From: a virus
Length of the DNA stretch: 64,000 nucleotides
Direction: 5' to 3' (one strand)
Virus record (IMG/VR): IMGVR_UViG_3300034068_001120
Span: 38,842 to 102,841 of that record
The position numbers were made by a program, and so were the translations under genes. Below are positions 36,365 to 44,360 of the stretch, in pieces. Every line of letters starts with the position of its first letter. Positions within the stretch are counted from its first letter, which is position 1. The notes beneath the pieces were generated by a model that worked only from the letters and a program-made list of their open reading frames with translations, was not told where the DNA came from and searched no databases.

Positions 36365-36631
36365 ATGAAACCCTATATTAGTTTTCTTGCAGCAATCGAA
36401 GAGGTATATAAAAAACCTCAAGATATATGGAAAACGGCTAGTGGGTGGGGTGGCAAGAATCTAAAGGGAGAAGTAGAATACTTCGACAAAGAAGATCACG
36501 CCAAGGCTTGGGTGAATGGTACGGCAAAGATGCGAGCACACGGCAGTGTAGACCCAGGAAAGGGTCTTGATATATCTCGTACAATGAATATAGATCAATA
36601 TGGAAATGATGCCGATGCAGTAGCCTTGTGA
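36365..36631 (+). CDS. internal head protein candidate
   Basis: 88 aa. Starts MKPYISFLAAIEEVYKK: aromatic-rich targeting pattern with I-E-E|V. The next part (DIWKTASGWGGKNLKGEVEY, then FDKEDHAKAWVNG) is a domain that also forms the C-terminus of the 278-aa internal protein at 1943-2779. Function unknown. Confidence 0.7.
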   Translation: MKPYISFLAAIEEVYKKPQDIWKTASGWGGKNLKGEVEYFDKEDHAKAWVNGTAKMRAHGSVDPGKGLDISRTMNIDQYGNDADAVAL

Positions 36632-36646
36632 TATAATTTTTACATT

Positions 36647-37465
36647 ATGATTAAGACAACAACAAAACTGAATGGTGGATCAATTATTTTGGAAGATGAT
36701 TCCAATAATGCATTGGTTGATTTTACCTTATCTAATAAATCTTCTCCTATCATGTCTCTTAACTGTGTGATATCTGGGAATGATTCCAAATCCGCTACCA
36801 TAGTAACTGCCTCATTATTAGAAAAATACAATCCAGTCTGTCTTGTAATTGAAACAAAAATGCGAGATTTGCTTTATTGCAGAAAAATAGAGAACGTATT
36901 TCGTTGCTCCACCATTAGAGATAAATCATTATTCACTATTTTAAATGATAACAAGGATGTGTGGTCTAGATTATTTTCAATGACAGAAGAAATTGATTGT
37001 GGAAATCTGGCAAAAAAATCACAAACAGGTATTGATTTTTTTTCAAATTCTTCTATATTTGCATTTGTGCGAAAGAATACAAGTCCATTTGAATTTCTTT
37101 CCATTAAAGAAGAATACGAATATAATAACAAAGAATTGTGTAACGCCAAGATAAGAGAATTTTTTGATATATTCGATACTAATCTGGTACATCTATCTGG
37201 TGGAGAAATTAAAAATTCGTTAACGACTTTGGTGGAATCCTTTAAAAAAAATATTCGAGATGAACGAGGAGTCTATTATAATTCATCCAGTTCATTTCAA
37301 AAAATATTCACAGATTTGGTTCTGCCATATATTCTGACCATTGGCGAATCTCATAATTCTTCTACCAATATGATTGAATTGTTTTCAAAAACCTTTGTGG
37401 ATTATATTACAATGACAGAGGAATTTTTGCTTAGATTTGGGCCAATACTTGATTCCAAACAATGA
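36647..37465 (+). CDS. hypothetical protein
   Basis: 272 aa, mixed alpha/beta, with many Ser/Asn residues and helices (NAKIREFFDIFDTNLVHL). No motif or family recognised. It lies directly upstream of the ribonucleotide reductase gene on the same strand, 75 nt apart. Confidence 0.6.
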   Translation: MIKTTTKLNGGSIILEDDSNNALVDFTLSNKSSPIMSLNCVISGNDSKSATIVTASLLEKYNPVCLVIETKMRDLLYCRKIENVFRCSTIRDKSLFTILNDNKDVWSRLFSMTEEIDCGNLAKKSQTGIDFFSNSSIFAFVRKNTSPFEFLSIKEEYEYNNKELCNAKIREFFDIFDTNLVHLSGGEIKNSLTTLVESFKKNIRDERGVYYNSSSSFQKIFTDLVLPYILTIGESHNSSTNMIELFSKTFVDYITMTEEFLLRFGPILDSKQ

Positions 37466-37540
37466 ATTAGTCTTGCTGGAATCTGATGATTTTCAGCATA
37501 CATAATCTACCAAGCCGAACAATACTCAGGAGAATTTTTT

Positions 37541-39475
37541 ATGTCCCAATCCCGTGATCTACTTCCTACTCAATTTCAAACATTCATTCACTTATCAAGA
37601 TATTCCAGATGGTTGCACGAAGAAAATCGTAGAGAATCATGGACTGAAACTGTTAGTCGATATTTTGATTTCTTTGAAGCGCATTTAAAAGAAAACACAA
37701 AGTTCTCTTTGACCAAGGCTCTTCGAGCCGAATTGGAATCGGCTATTTTAAATCTTGAAGTTATGCCATCCATGCGCTGTTTGATGACAGCAGGAGAAGC
37801 ACTCACCAAATCAAATATTGCAGGATACAATTGTGCATACACTACAGTGAATCGTGTGCGAGCATTTGATGAGATTCTTTATGTTTTGCTGAATGGTACA
37901 GGAGTTGGATTTAGTATAGAACGCCAATATGTGGAACGACTTCCGACAATTGCAGAAGAGTTTTCTCAAAGCAATACTACTATCATTGTTGAAGATTCAA
38001 AAGGTGGATGGGCAAAGTCTTACAAAGAATTGATTTCACTGCTCATTGGTGGACAAATTCCAAAGTGGGATTTGAGTAAACTTCGTCCAGCGGGTGCAAG
38101 ACTAAAAACATTTGGTGGTCGTGCAAGTGGTCCTGCTCCACTTGATGAACTATTTCGTTTCACAATGGATTCTTTTAAACGAGCAGCAGGACGAAAATTA
38201 ACTTCAATTGAGTGTCATGATATTGTTTGCAAAATTGCAGAAGTAGTTGTGGTTGGTGGAGTTCGACGATCTGCACTGATTTCGCTGTCCAATCTCACAG
38301 ACGAAAAGATGCGAGATGCCAAGACAGGTGCATGGTGGAATGAGCATCCACAACGAGCACTTTCAAATAATTCTATTGCATATAAAGAAAAACCAGAGAT
38401 GGGCGTATTCATGGAAGAATGGATTTCTCTTTATAAATCCAAAAGCGGAGAACGAGGTATCTTCAATCGTGAGGCTGCAAAGAAAACGGTTGAAAAACTT
38501 GGAGATCGTCGTGATCCAAATTATGATTGGGGATGCAATCCATGTTCGGAAATTTTACTGAGAGATCGTGAGTTTTGCAATCTTTCTGAAGTAGTTGTTC
38601 GTGCAGAAGATACTGAAGAAACTCTAATGAGAAAGATTCGTATTGCTACAATTCTTGGAACATTCCAAGCATCTCTTACAAATTTTCCATATCTTTCAAG
38701 TGAATGGAAAAAGAATTGTGAAGAAGAAGCCTTGCTTGGAGTTTCTCTTACAGGAATTCTTGACAATAAGATATTGAGTAAAGTTTCTGTTGATACAAAG
38801 GCTCTTCTTACTCGTCTTCGTGAATCTGCAATTCTAGTAAACAAAGAGTTTGCAAAGCGGTTAGGCATCAATCCAGCAGCAGCAATTACTTGCACAAAAC
38901 CCAGCGGAACAGTTTCTACATTGGTAGATTCGGCAAGTGGTATTCATCCCCGACATGCCGAATATTATATTCGTACTGTTCGTGCAGATCGCAAAGATCC
39001 GTTGTGTCAACTAATGATTGATAAAGGATTTCCACACGAACAGTGTGTCACAAAGCCAGATTCTGTTACAGTATTTTCTTTTCCGATGCGAGCAATTGGA
39101 TCGGTTACTAGAAAAGATGTAAGTGCAATTGAGCATTTAGAATTGTGGTTAATGTATCAGCAATATTGGACAGAACACAAACCATCCATTACTGTGAGTG
39201 TTCGAGAACACGAATGGCTTGAGGTAGGTGCTTGGGTCTATAAAAACTTTGATGAAATTTCCGGAATTAGTTTTCTTCCATTTTCGGATCACACCTATCG
39301 TCAGGCTCCATTTCAGGATTGCACAAAGGAAGAATATGAAGCATTGGTCTCTCGCATTCCTGTGAATGTGGATTGGAGTGAACTTCAAAAGTACGAGAAA
39401 ACAGACAATACCACGGGTTCTCAAGAATTTGCTTGTAGTGGTGGATCATGCGAAATTGTGGATATTGTAAAATAA
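37541..39475 (+). CDS. nrdJ: class II (adenosylcobalamin-dependent) ribonucleotide reductase, monomeric RTPR type
   Basis: 644 aa. Recognisable blocks: MPSMRCLMTAGEAL, NIAGYNCAYTTVN, LLNGTGVGFSIERQYVE, GGWAKSYKELI, GGVRRSALISLS, the active-site NPCSEILL with the radical Cys, EFCNLSEVVVR, LLGVSLTGILD, CTKPSGTVSTLVDSASGIHP and YYIRTVRADRKDPL. The C-terminal CSGGSC is the thioredoxin-exchanging pair of the Lactobacillus-type monomeric enzyme. It converts ribonucleotides to deoxyribonucleotides using B12, needs no second subunit and no oxygen. No N-terminal ATP-cone is visible. T4 itself uses class I enzymes, so this is a different choice. AGGAG ribosome-binding site. Confidence 0.93.
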   Translation: MSQSRDLLPTQFQTFIHLSRYSRWLHEENRRESWTETVSRYFDFFEAHLKENTKFSLTKALRAELESAILNLEVMPSMRCLMTAGEALTKSNIAGYNCAYTTVNRVRAFDEILYVLLNGTGVGFSIERQYVERLPTIAEEFSQSNTTIIVEDSKGGWAKSYKELISLLIGGQIPKWDLSKLRPAGARLKTFGGRASGPAPLDELFRFTMDSFKRAAGRKLTSIECHDIVCKIAEVVVVGGVRRSALISLSNLTDEKMRDAKTGAWWNEHPQRALSNNSIAYKEKPEMGVFMEEWISLYKSKSGERGIFNREAAKKTVEKLGDRRDPNYDWGCNPCSEILLRDREFCNLSEVVVRAEDTEETLMRKIRIATILGTFQASLTNFPYLSSEWKKNCEEEALLGVSLTGILDNKILSKVSVDTKALLTRLRESAILVNKEFAKRLGINPAAAITCTKPSGTVSTLVDSASGIHPRHAEYYIRTVRADRKDPLCQLMIDKGFPHEQCVTKPDSVTVFSFPMRAIGSVTRKDVSAIEHLELWLMYQQYWTEHKPSITVSVREHEWLEVGAWVYKNFDEISGISFLPFSDHTYRQAPFQDCTKEEYEALVSRIPVNVDWSELQKYEKTDNTTGSQEFACSGGSCEIVDIVK

Positions 39476-39522
39476 TTTACCGAATATTTCATTTGGCACA
39501 TTAAATTGTGCTAAATAATAGC

Positions 39523-40263
39523 ATGAAGAGATATGTTCTCGCTCTTCTGTTAGTGGTTGCACTCGTCTGCATTCCAGCCTGTGTCGGGGGGACTCCCGCT
39601 TCACTTGTTGCACCACCCCCAGTATCTCATACAAAGCCCGCAGAGCCGTTCCTACGAGGTTTCACACCAATACCAGACTCCGAGGAGACTGGAGTTGGTT
39701 GTTTGATGACAGAACAGCACGAATTAATAGGAAGTGCTGTTCTTATCGGAAAAAAGCATATTCTCACTGCAGGACATTGTTTTGACGATACTCAAGCATA
39801 TTGGTTTGTCACCAACTGCAAAGAATATAAAATTTCCAAGCAAATAATACATCCAATTTTTAAATTGGCGGGTATGTTATTTAATGATTTGGCTATTGGT
39901 GTACTAGAAACGGAATGTGACGAAATTCCCATTGCAATACCCACCAAACCAATATTATTTTATCAAGGAATGGGATTAACTGCAATCGGACATGGCGGAG
40001 GAATACGCAAAAAAAGCAATCCAGGAACTATTTGGTATTACGGAACATTAGAAGAAGAACCAATAAGTTTTAAAATGATACCAATAAGTGGAACTATTTG
40101 GTTTGGAGATTCTGGTGGTGCAATTATAGATTCCTCGGGAACTCTTGTTGGTATTATATCTTCAATGAAAAGTCATCGTGGAACATTATTTGAAAATTCT
40201 GCAATTAGAGTTGATAGATTTTTACCTTGGATTACACAAATCATTTCGGAGACATCACAATGA
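39523..40263 (+). CDS. secreted trypsin-like serine protease with lipoprotein signal
   Basis: 246 aa. Starts MKRYVLALLLVVALVCIPAC: a lipoprotein signal with lipobox I-P-A-C (Cys20); a GTG five codons upstream is in frame but would only extend the basic end. The catalytic triad is complete: His85 in LTAGHC, Asp122 in FNDLAIG, Ser197 in GDSGGAI. Fold S1 (chymotrypsin-like). After export it would be anchored at the periplasmic side of a membrane. Phage-coded S1 proteases are rare; it could cut a host envelope protein, a receptor or a rival's entry protein. A GCTAAATA late-like box overlaps the upstream start. Confidence 0.86.
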   Translation: MKRYVLALLLVVALVCIPACVGGTPASLVAPPPVSHTKPAEPFLRGFTPIPDSEETGVGCLMTEQHELIGSAVLIGKKHILTAGHCFDDTQAYWFVTNCKEYKISKQIIHPIFKLAGMLFNDLAIGVLETECDEIPIAIPTKPILFYQGMGLTAIGHGGGIRKKSNPGTIWYYGTLEEEPISFKMIPISGTIWFGDSGGAIIDSSGTLVGIISSMKSHRGTLFENSAIRVDRFLPWITQIISETSQ

Positions 40264-40346
40264 AACTCAATAAAATACAACAAATATTAGTTGCCACAAT
40301 TGGTTTTTGTATTGGAATGTTGTTGGCTCGCTCATTTGGCTACTAA
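40260..40346 (+). CDS. 28-aa membrane peptide
   Basis: MKLNKIQQILVATIGFCIGM, then LLARSFGY. One transmembrane helix. Its ATG overlaps the stop of the protease gene (ATGA), so it is translationally coupled to it and may be a partner. Confidence 0.55.
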   Translation: MKLNKIQQILVATIGFCIGMLLARSFGY

Positions 40347-40354
40347 CATAAATA
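40347..40354 (+). promoter_or_regulatory. late-promoter variant CATAAATA
   Basis: 5 nt before the ATG of the RuvC-like gene, the same box and spacing as at 18537-18544. Confidence 0.45.
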
Positions 40355-40359
40355 ATTAC

Positions 40360-40941
40360 ATGATAATCGCTGGCATTGATTACTCGCTTCGAGGACCCGC
40401 CGTATGTCTTTATAAATCAGAAGACGGCAAGAAATTTTCATATGATGCTTGTTCCTTTTATTTTTTAACAGATAACAAAAAACAATCTGAAATTTGTAAT
40501 ACTCATATATTTGGCGAGCGATTATCAGATTGGACAAGCGAAGAACAAAGATATGAATCTATAGCAGATTGGGCCATTGATATAGTAATGGGTGCAACAC
40601 ATGTTGCTTTGGAAGGCTATGCATTTGGTGCGCAAGGAAGAGTGTTTCAGATAGCCGAGAATACAGGAATACTTAAATATAAATTATATCAGTTGGGTAT
40701 TCCTGTTACAATTATTCCTCCATCAGAAGTAAAGAAATACGCAACAACCAAAGGAAATGCCGATAAAAATTTAATGTATTCGGCATGGATTGCAGATACA
40801 GGAATAGATCTTAAAGGATTGCTTACACCTAAAAAACAGGATTCTGGTTCTCCTGTTTCTGATATAGTAGATTCTTTTTATATTTGTAAACGATTATATA
40901 GCACTATCGCCAACGATAATAAAATTACAACAGAGGATTAG
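40360..40941 (+). CDS. RuvC-like Holliday junction resolvase
   Basis: 193 aa from the ATG at 40360 (MIIAGIDYSLRGPAVCLYKS). RNase H-like fold with acidic catalytic residues in GIDYS (Asp), VALEGYAFGAQ (Glu) and PVSDIVDSFY (Asp/Asp), plus the conserved GRVFQIAENTGILKY and IIPPSEVKKYATTKGNADKN. It would resolve branched recombination intermediates before packaging, the task of endonuclease VII in T4. Its last 17 bp overlap the convergent nuclease gene. Confidence 0.85.
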   Translation: MIIAGIDYSLRGPAVCLYKSEDGKKFSYDACSFYFLTDNKKQSEICNTHIFGERLSDWTSEEQRYESIADWAIDIVMGATHVALEGYAFGAQGRVFQIAENTGILKYKLYQLGIPVTIIPPSEVKKYATTKGNADKNLMYSAWIADTGIDLKGLLTPKKQDSGSPVSDIVDSFYICKRLYSTIANDNKITTED

Positions 40942-41317
40942 CGCGTCTCTCTGCTAGTGCCGCAAAGTTCTTTGCCTTTGTTCTACCATCATAAGCCCAA
41001 GCATAACCTTGATCTACTAGTAATTTATTAAGAGTCTTTCCATCCAATCCTGTAAAGACACCAAGAATTCTTCCGTACTTATCGTCTTTGGTGGTTTGTA
41101 ATTTAAATGGAGTATTCTTTGCAAACCAATTTGAGATATATTCTTTTGCTTCGAGTCCTAGTTTCTTTTCTACAAGATCTTTGGTTGCAGATTCTGGAGT
41201 GTCGATTCCAAGAAGACGCACTCGTTCTTTTTTTGTGGTATTAAAGCCAAGATCGATAAGAACATCAACTGTATCTCCATCAACAATCTTTATAAGACTG
41301 GATGAGTATTCATACAT
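40925..41317 (-). CDS. staphylococcal nuclease (SNase/thermonuclease) homologue
   Basis: 130 aa, a complete SNase domain. KIVDGDTVDVLIDLG, then ERVRLLGIDTPES (catalytic Arg and Glu), DDKYGRILG (second Arg) and LNKLLVDQGYAWAYDG are all in order. These Ca-dependent enzymes cut DNA and RNA. It has no signal peptide, so it would act in the cytosol. Likely use: host nucleic-acid breakdown. It overlaps the next gene by 8 nt. Confidence 0.88.
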   Translation of the reverse strand: MYEYSSSLIKIVDGDTVDVLIDLGFNTTKKERVRLLGIDTPESATKDLVEKKLGLEAKEYISNWFAKNTPFKLQTTKDDKYGRILGVFTGLDGKTLNKLLVDQGYAWAYDGRTKAKNFAALAERRANPLL

Positions 41318-41825
41318 TTTTTCGTTTTCTTTTTGGTTGATCTACAAATCCGTCGTTGTTTGCATCTTTGTCTTGATTTCTAATAAAGAAGAAATAATAT
41401 ACCAATCCACCAATTGCTATTATATAAAATAGAATAGCATACCAGTTAATTTTGGACATGGTAACAATAGTACCTTTCTTCAATGTAATATCAGAAGATT
41501 CTTCCAATCGAATGGTTGCTGAATCTTTAATAATAAGAAACGTGTTTGGAGGAAGAATTATCTTTGTATTTTTTGGAAGATCTACTTCTTTGCCACCAAC
41601 AGTAGTTTTAGTTGATTGTGCAAGTGTTGCTTCTACAGAAGGTTTATCTTCTGTTTCGGTTTGTACGTGGGTACCTCTATCAAGAGTAGCCACGACTCCT
41701 GGAGATACTACTACTTGTGTATCTTTTGTCAGTACATTTGGGGTTGGATTAGTAAGACTCGGCATGCTAATCGAAGGAGAGCATCCAACACACAACATTA
41801 CAAATAACAAGGCAATCACTTTCAT
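41310..41825 (-). CDS. lipoprotein with C-terminal membrane segment
   Basis: 171 aa. N-terminus MKVIALLFVMLCVGCSPSIS has a lipobox (LCVGC, Cys15). The middle is Thr/Ser/Val-rich beta-like (VVVSPGVVATLDRGTHV). Near the C-terminus is a transmembrane helix (YAILFYIIAIGGLVYYFFFI) and a basic tail (PKRKRKNV), so both ends may be membrane-anchored. This is odd for a lipoprotein and could span the periplasm between two membranes, as spanins do, but the order of parts differs from known spanins. Confidence 0.68.
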   Translation of the reverse strand: MKVIALLFVMLCVGCSPSISMPSLTNPTPNVLTKDTQVVVSPGVVATLDRGTHVQTETEDKPSVEATLAQSTKTTVGGKEVDLPKNTKIILPPNTFLIIKDSATIRLEESSDITLKKGTIVTMSKINWYAILFYIIAIGGLVYYFFFIRNQDKDANNDGFVDQPKRKRKNV

Positions 41826-41837
41826 AATATTCTTTCT

Positions 41838-42041
41838 TTATTTTGTTTTTCTTTTTACTCGTGGTGCACGTAATTTAATCTTTGTTTTATGAGACTGAAG
41901 GGTTTTTATAATTCTCTTATTTTTGTTTTGCTTTGTTTCTGTAAGAGATGCCTTTGCCATAATCTTAGACCATTGAGCGCAACACCATGTCCAGCAAACT
42001 TCCCAAACTTCGATTATTTTATTCTTAATAGTAGTGTACAT
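41838..42041 (-). CDS. small basic protein
   Basis: 67 aa from the ATG at 42041 (MYTTIKNKIIEVWEVCWTWC), which has AAGGAA upstream; the longer frame overlaps the membrane gene. A Trp/Cys-rich amphipathic start is followed by a Lys/Arg-rich half. Function unknown. Confidence 0.55.
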   Translation of the reverse strand: MYTTIKNKIIEVWEVCWTWCCAQWSKIMAKASLTETKQNKNKRIIKTLQSHKTKIKLRAPRVKRKTK

Positions 42042-42048
42042 ATATTCC

Positions 42049-42492
42049 TTATGATTTGTTAGCGGCTGCTGCTGATCCAAAATAAAATCCAACGATTGAA
42101 ACTAAAATTTGACGATTCTCTGTTGTAAACAAATATCCATTAATGGTTTGAAATAACTTGGTACTGTTTGATGGTACTAATCCAAACAACCATTCTGGTG
42201 ATGTGTATTCAATTTCTACTATAGTTGGAATGCCAAAGAATGGTAGAATGAATGGAGCAAGAATGGTTCCGAATAGAATCGCTATGACGATTATTTGCCG
42301 AACACCTTTACCAACATCAATCGGAACTCTCTTGATTGCTGCATCTTGAGATTGAGTTGCTTGTTTCTTGAAGGCCATTGCTCTCTGAAAGTTTTCTTGT
42401 GCGTTTTTTCTATTTTCTGCCATGTGACGAAAAATGAATCCTGTTGCAGATCCAGCAATTAAAGTAATTAGTTCCGTGGGTATCATATCCAT
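42049..42492 (-). CDS. three-helix membrane protein, possible holin
   Basis: 147 aa. Hydrophobic segments at about 7-22 (ELITLIAGSATGFIF), 65-90 (IIVIAILFGTILAPFILPFF) and 125-143 (QILVSIVGFYFGSAAA), with a basic helix between the first two. The layout recalls three-span phage holins, and it sits beside lipoprotein and small basic genes, as in lysis clusters, but no lysin is present in the window. GATAAATA lies just upstream. Confidence 0.6.
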   Translation of the reverse strand: MDMIPTELITLIAGSATGFIFRHMAENRKNAQENFQRAMAFKKQATQSQDAAIKRVPIDVGKGVRQIIVIAILFGTILAPFILPFFGIPTIVEIEYTSPEWLFGLVPSNSTKLFQTINGYLFTTENRQILVSIVGFYFGSAAAANKS

Positions 42493-42496
42493 ATAT

Positions 42497-42688
42497 TTAT
42501 CTTTTTGGAAGTTTTCTTCTGCTCATTGGAAGAACAATAGGATTCGCTGGTTTCCTGTTTCTGTGTTTTCTCTGGCTTGGAGTCAATCCAGCAGGAAGAC
42601 TATCTGGAGTTAATCCTGCTATTTGACCACTACCAACAGAATTTGTAGGCACGAAATCTTCTCTCATAAACGCTATAAATGTTTTCAT
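42497..42688 (-). CDS. internal head protein candidate, short and basic
   Basis: 63 aa. Starts MKTFIAFMREDFVPTN, with M-R-E|D as possible cleavage site; MKTF-x-x-F is nearly the T4 signal. The remainder (GQIAGLTPDSLPAGLTPSQR, then Lys/Arg-rich) is small and basic. Related short proteins occur in other T4-like phages. Overlaps the upstream gene by ATGA. Confidence 0.65.
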   Translation of the reverse strand: MKTFIAFMREDFVPTNSVGSGQIAGLTPDSLPAGLTPSQRKHRNRKPANPIVLPMSRRKLPKR

Positions 42689-43083
42689 TTGGATATTTCG
42701 GTAGTTTTTAGTAAGAGAGTGGCAAGTGGTTGATCTATTGGAATGGTATTGACTGATATAGTATCCAGTATTGTATTTTCTTCAATGAAATTAAGATATA
42801 ATAGTACTGTTTTTAATGGCGAGTGTATCTGTGATTCTAACTTAAAAAAAAGCATTCGAGAAGTAGCCTGAGGACCAAAGATATTTCCTAATATCATTAA
42901 ATGATTTAATAAGAGAATTGGTCGTATATTTCCTGTTCTGGTATACTTTTTAAGTAACCGTTTAATATATTTAATCTTTGATAAATCTTCTGTGAATTCT
43001 TCTATTCCACTACAATCACAATTCGAATAATTGCCTATTGCGTATAGCAGAAAATTTTCCTTGGTTAATATCCTCATATCCAT
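42685..43083 (-). CDS. conserved T4-like phage protein (DUF7207-like)
   Basis: 132 aa. The pattern NFLLYAIGNYSNCDCSGIEE, then KYIKRLLKKYTRTGNIRPIL followed by LNHLMILGNIFGPQATSRML, is a block I recall from T4-like phages of cyanobacteria (DUF7207). Helical. Function unknown. Overlaps the downstream targeting-peptide gene. Confidence 0.7.
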   Translation of the reverse strand: MDMRILTKENFLLYAIGNYSNCDCSGIEEFTEDLSKIKYIKRLLKKYTRTGNIRPILLLNHLMILGNIFGPQATSRMLFFKLESQIHSPLKTVLLYLNFIEENTILDTISVNTIPIDQPLATLLLKTTEISK

Positions 43084-43103
43084 AACGAAAAGATTTCTGT
43101 TTA

Positions 43104-44360
43104 TTATCCCGTTGTACGAGCTTTGCGAGCGTTGCGGATTGCATCTCTTTTTGAAGATGCCGCTAATGATCCGCGAAACTTCTTTGCTGTTTCAGGTGAT
43201 TTTTCTTTATTCTGCTGACCCATCCTCTTGAGAGCAAGTCCACTCATTCTACCAGCCCGACCCGTTGAAGCAAATCCGTCTGGTTTAATGGCTTCTAATA
43301 CTTCGGAATTCTCGGATGTGGTATCTTCATTGGTCTTGGTCATATTTAATTTTCTTAATTTCTTTTTTCCCGTACTGATTGTTGTTGCTGCTTTATCAGC
43401 GGCTCGTGCTGCTGCATTTGGATTTTTACTAGGATCTGTTCTGGTAGTTTCTCCTGCTTTCTTAGCCTTTTCTATTTTTGTTTTCAGTGTTGCTGCAGCA
43501 TCAGAGGTTGCTACATCATCATTGGTGTAGGCTTCATTGGTTTTAAAATTTGCTCCCCTGTGTGTTGCCGCTGCACCTTTCCCGTATCTGTCCTTAAGAA
43601 GCTTTGCAAATGCCGATACCCTTTTCGCCTTTGGTGTTGTTGGTTTGCTCTTGACTGGTCTAGTTGACACGTCAGTTAAGACCTCATCAACTTGTTCCAC
43701 TGATTCATTTCTTTTTAGTGTTGCCGCTGCAGGAGATATTGTGGATCTAGGTGGAGCCGCGCCTTGTGGTCGAAGATAAGCATGCACGGTATAAAGATAA
43801 TCAGGTGTAAGTTCAATATTAACATGTAGGTTTACAGCAGGTAATCCTTCTGCATCTCTTGCTTTTCCGTCAAATCGAAGTTCTCCACTGTTTCCATCAT
43901 ATCCATCCACTCTACCAAATCTATTAATAGGAAGAACAAAAGAGCCTACGTCTTTGTTCTTCAAATCAATGAATGTTCTCAAGTCAAGATCAAGAAGAAA
44001 TACATTTAATCGAACACGAATCTTGTTGAATGCTTCCATTGGATCTGTGTATGTTGCATGTCCAATAGCGGCAAGCATGGCATTAATACTATTAAGCATC
44101 TTTGGATTTTGAATACGATAAGTTCCATCATCGTTATATGCAGAACGATGAGAATTTCCAGTAACATATTCACCATATTCTGCTTCTGAAAGAGTTGTCC
44201 GAAATGATTTAAATGATTTGTCTTCGCTCATATGTTTTGCCTTTGAAATTTCTACTGCCGCTAATTGGGCAAGTGCTGCCTTTTTTGTTGAATGTGTTCC
44301 TAGAGTCTCGTCTCCACTACTAGTGGTTACCTTATATTTATCGCCTATTTTTTTAATCAT
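43104..44360 (-). CDS. structural or internal protein with a possible internal targeting peptide
   Basis: 418 aa. The first ~40 residues (KYKVTTSSGDETLGTHSTKK) form a short repeat-type module often found in phage proteins. At about residue 44 a second possible start gives MSEDKSFKSFRTTLSEAEYG, a targeting-like peptide with L-S-E|A. A central beta domain (RVRLNVFLLDLDLRTFIDLK) and a Lys/Ala-rich C-terminal half follow. Overlaps the upstream gene by ATGA. Function unknown. Confidence 0.65.
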   Translation of the reverse strand: MIKKIGDKYKVTTSSGDETLGTHSTKKAALAQLAAVEISKAKHMSEDKSFKSFRTTLSEAEYGEYVTGNSHRSAYNDDGTYRIQNPKMLNSINAMLAAIGHATYTDPMEAFNKIRVRLNVFLLDLDLRTFIDLKNKDVGSFVLPINRFGRVDGYDGNSGELRFDGKARDAEGLPAVNLHVNIELTPDYLYTVHAYLRPQGAAPPRSTISPAAATLKRNESVEQVDEVLTDVSTRPVKSKPTTPKAKRVSAFAKLLKDRYGKGAAATHRGANFKTNEAYTNDDVATSDAAATLKTKIEKAKKAGETTRTDPSKNPNAAARAADKAATTISTGKKKLRKLNMTKTNEDTTSENSEVLEAIKPDGFASTGRAGRMSGLALKRMGQQNKEKSPETAKKFRGSLAASSKRDAIRNARKARTTG

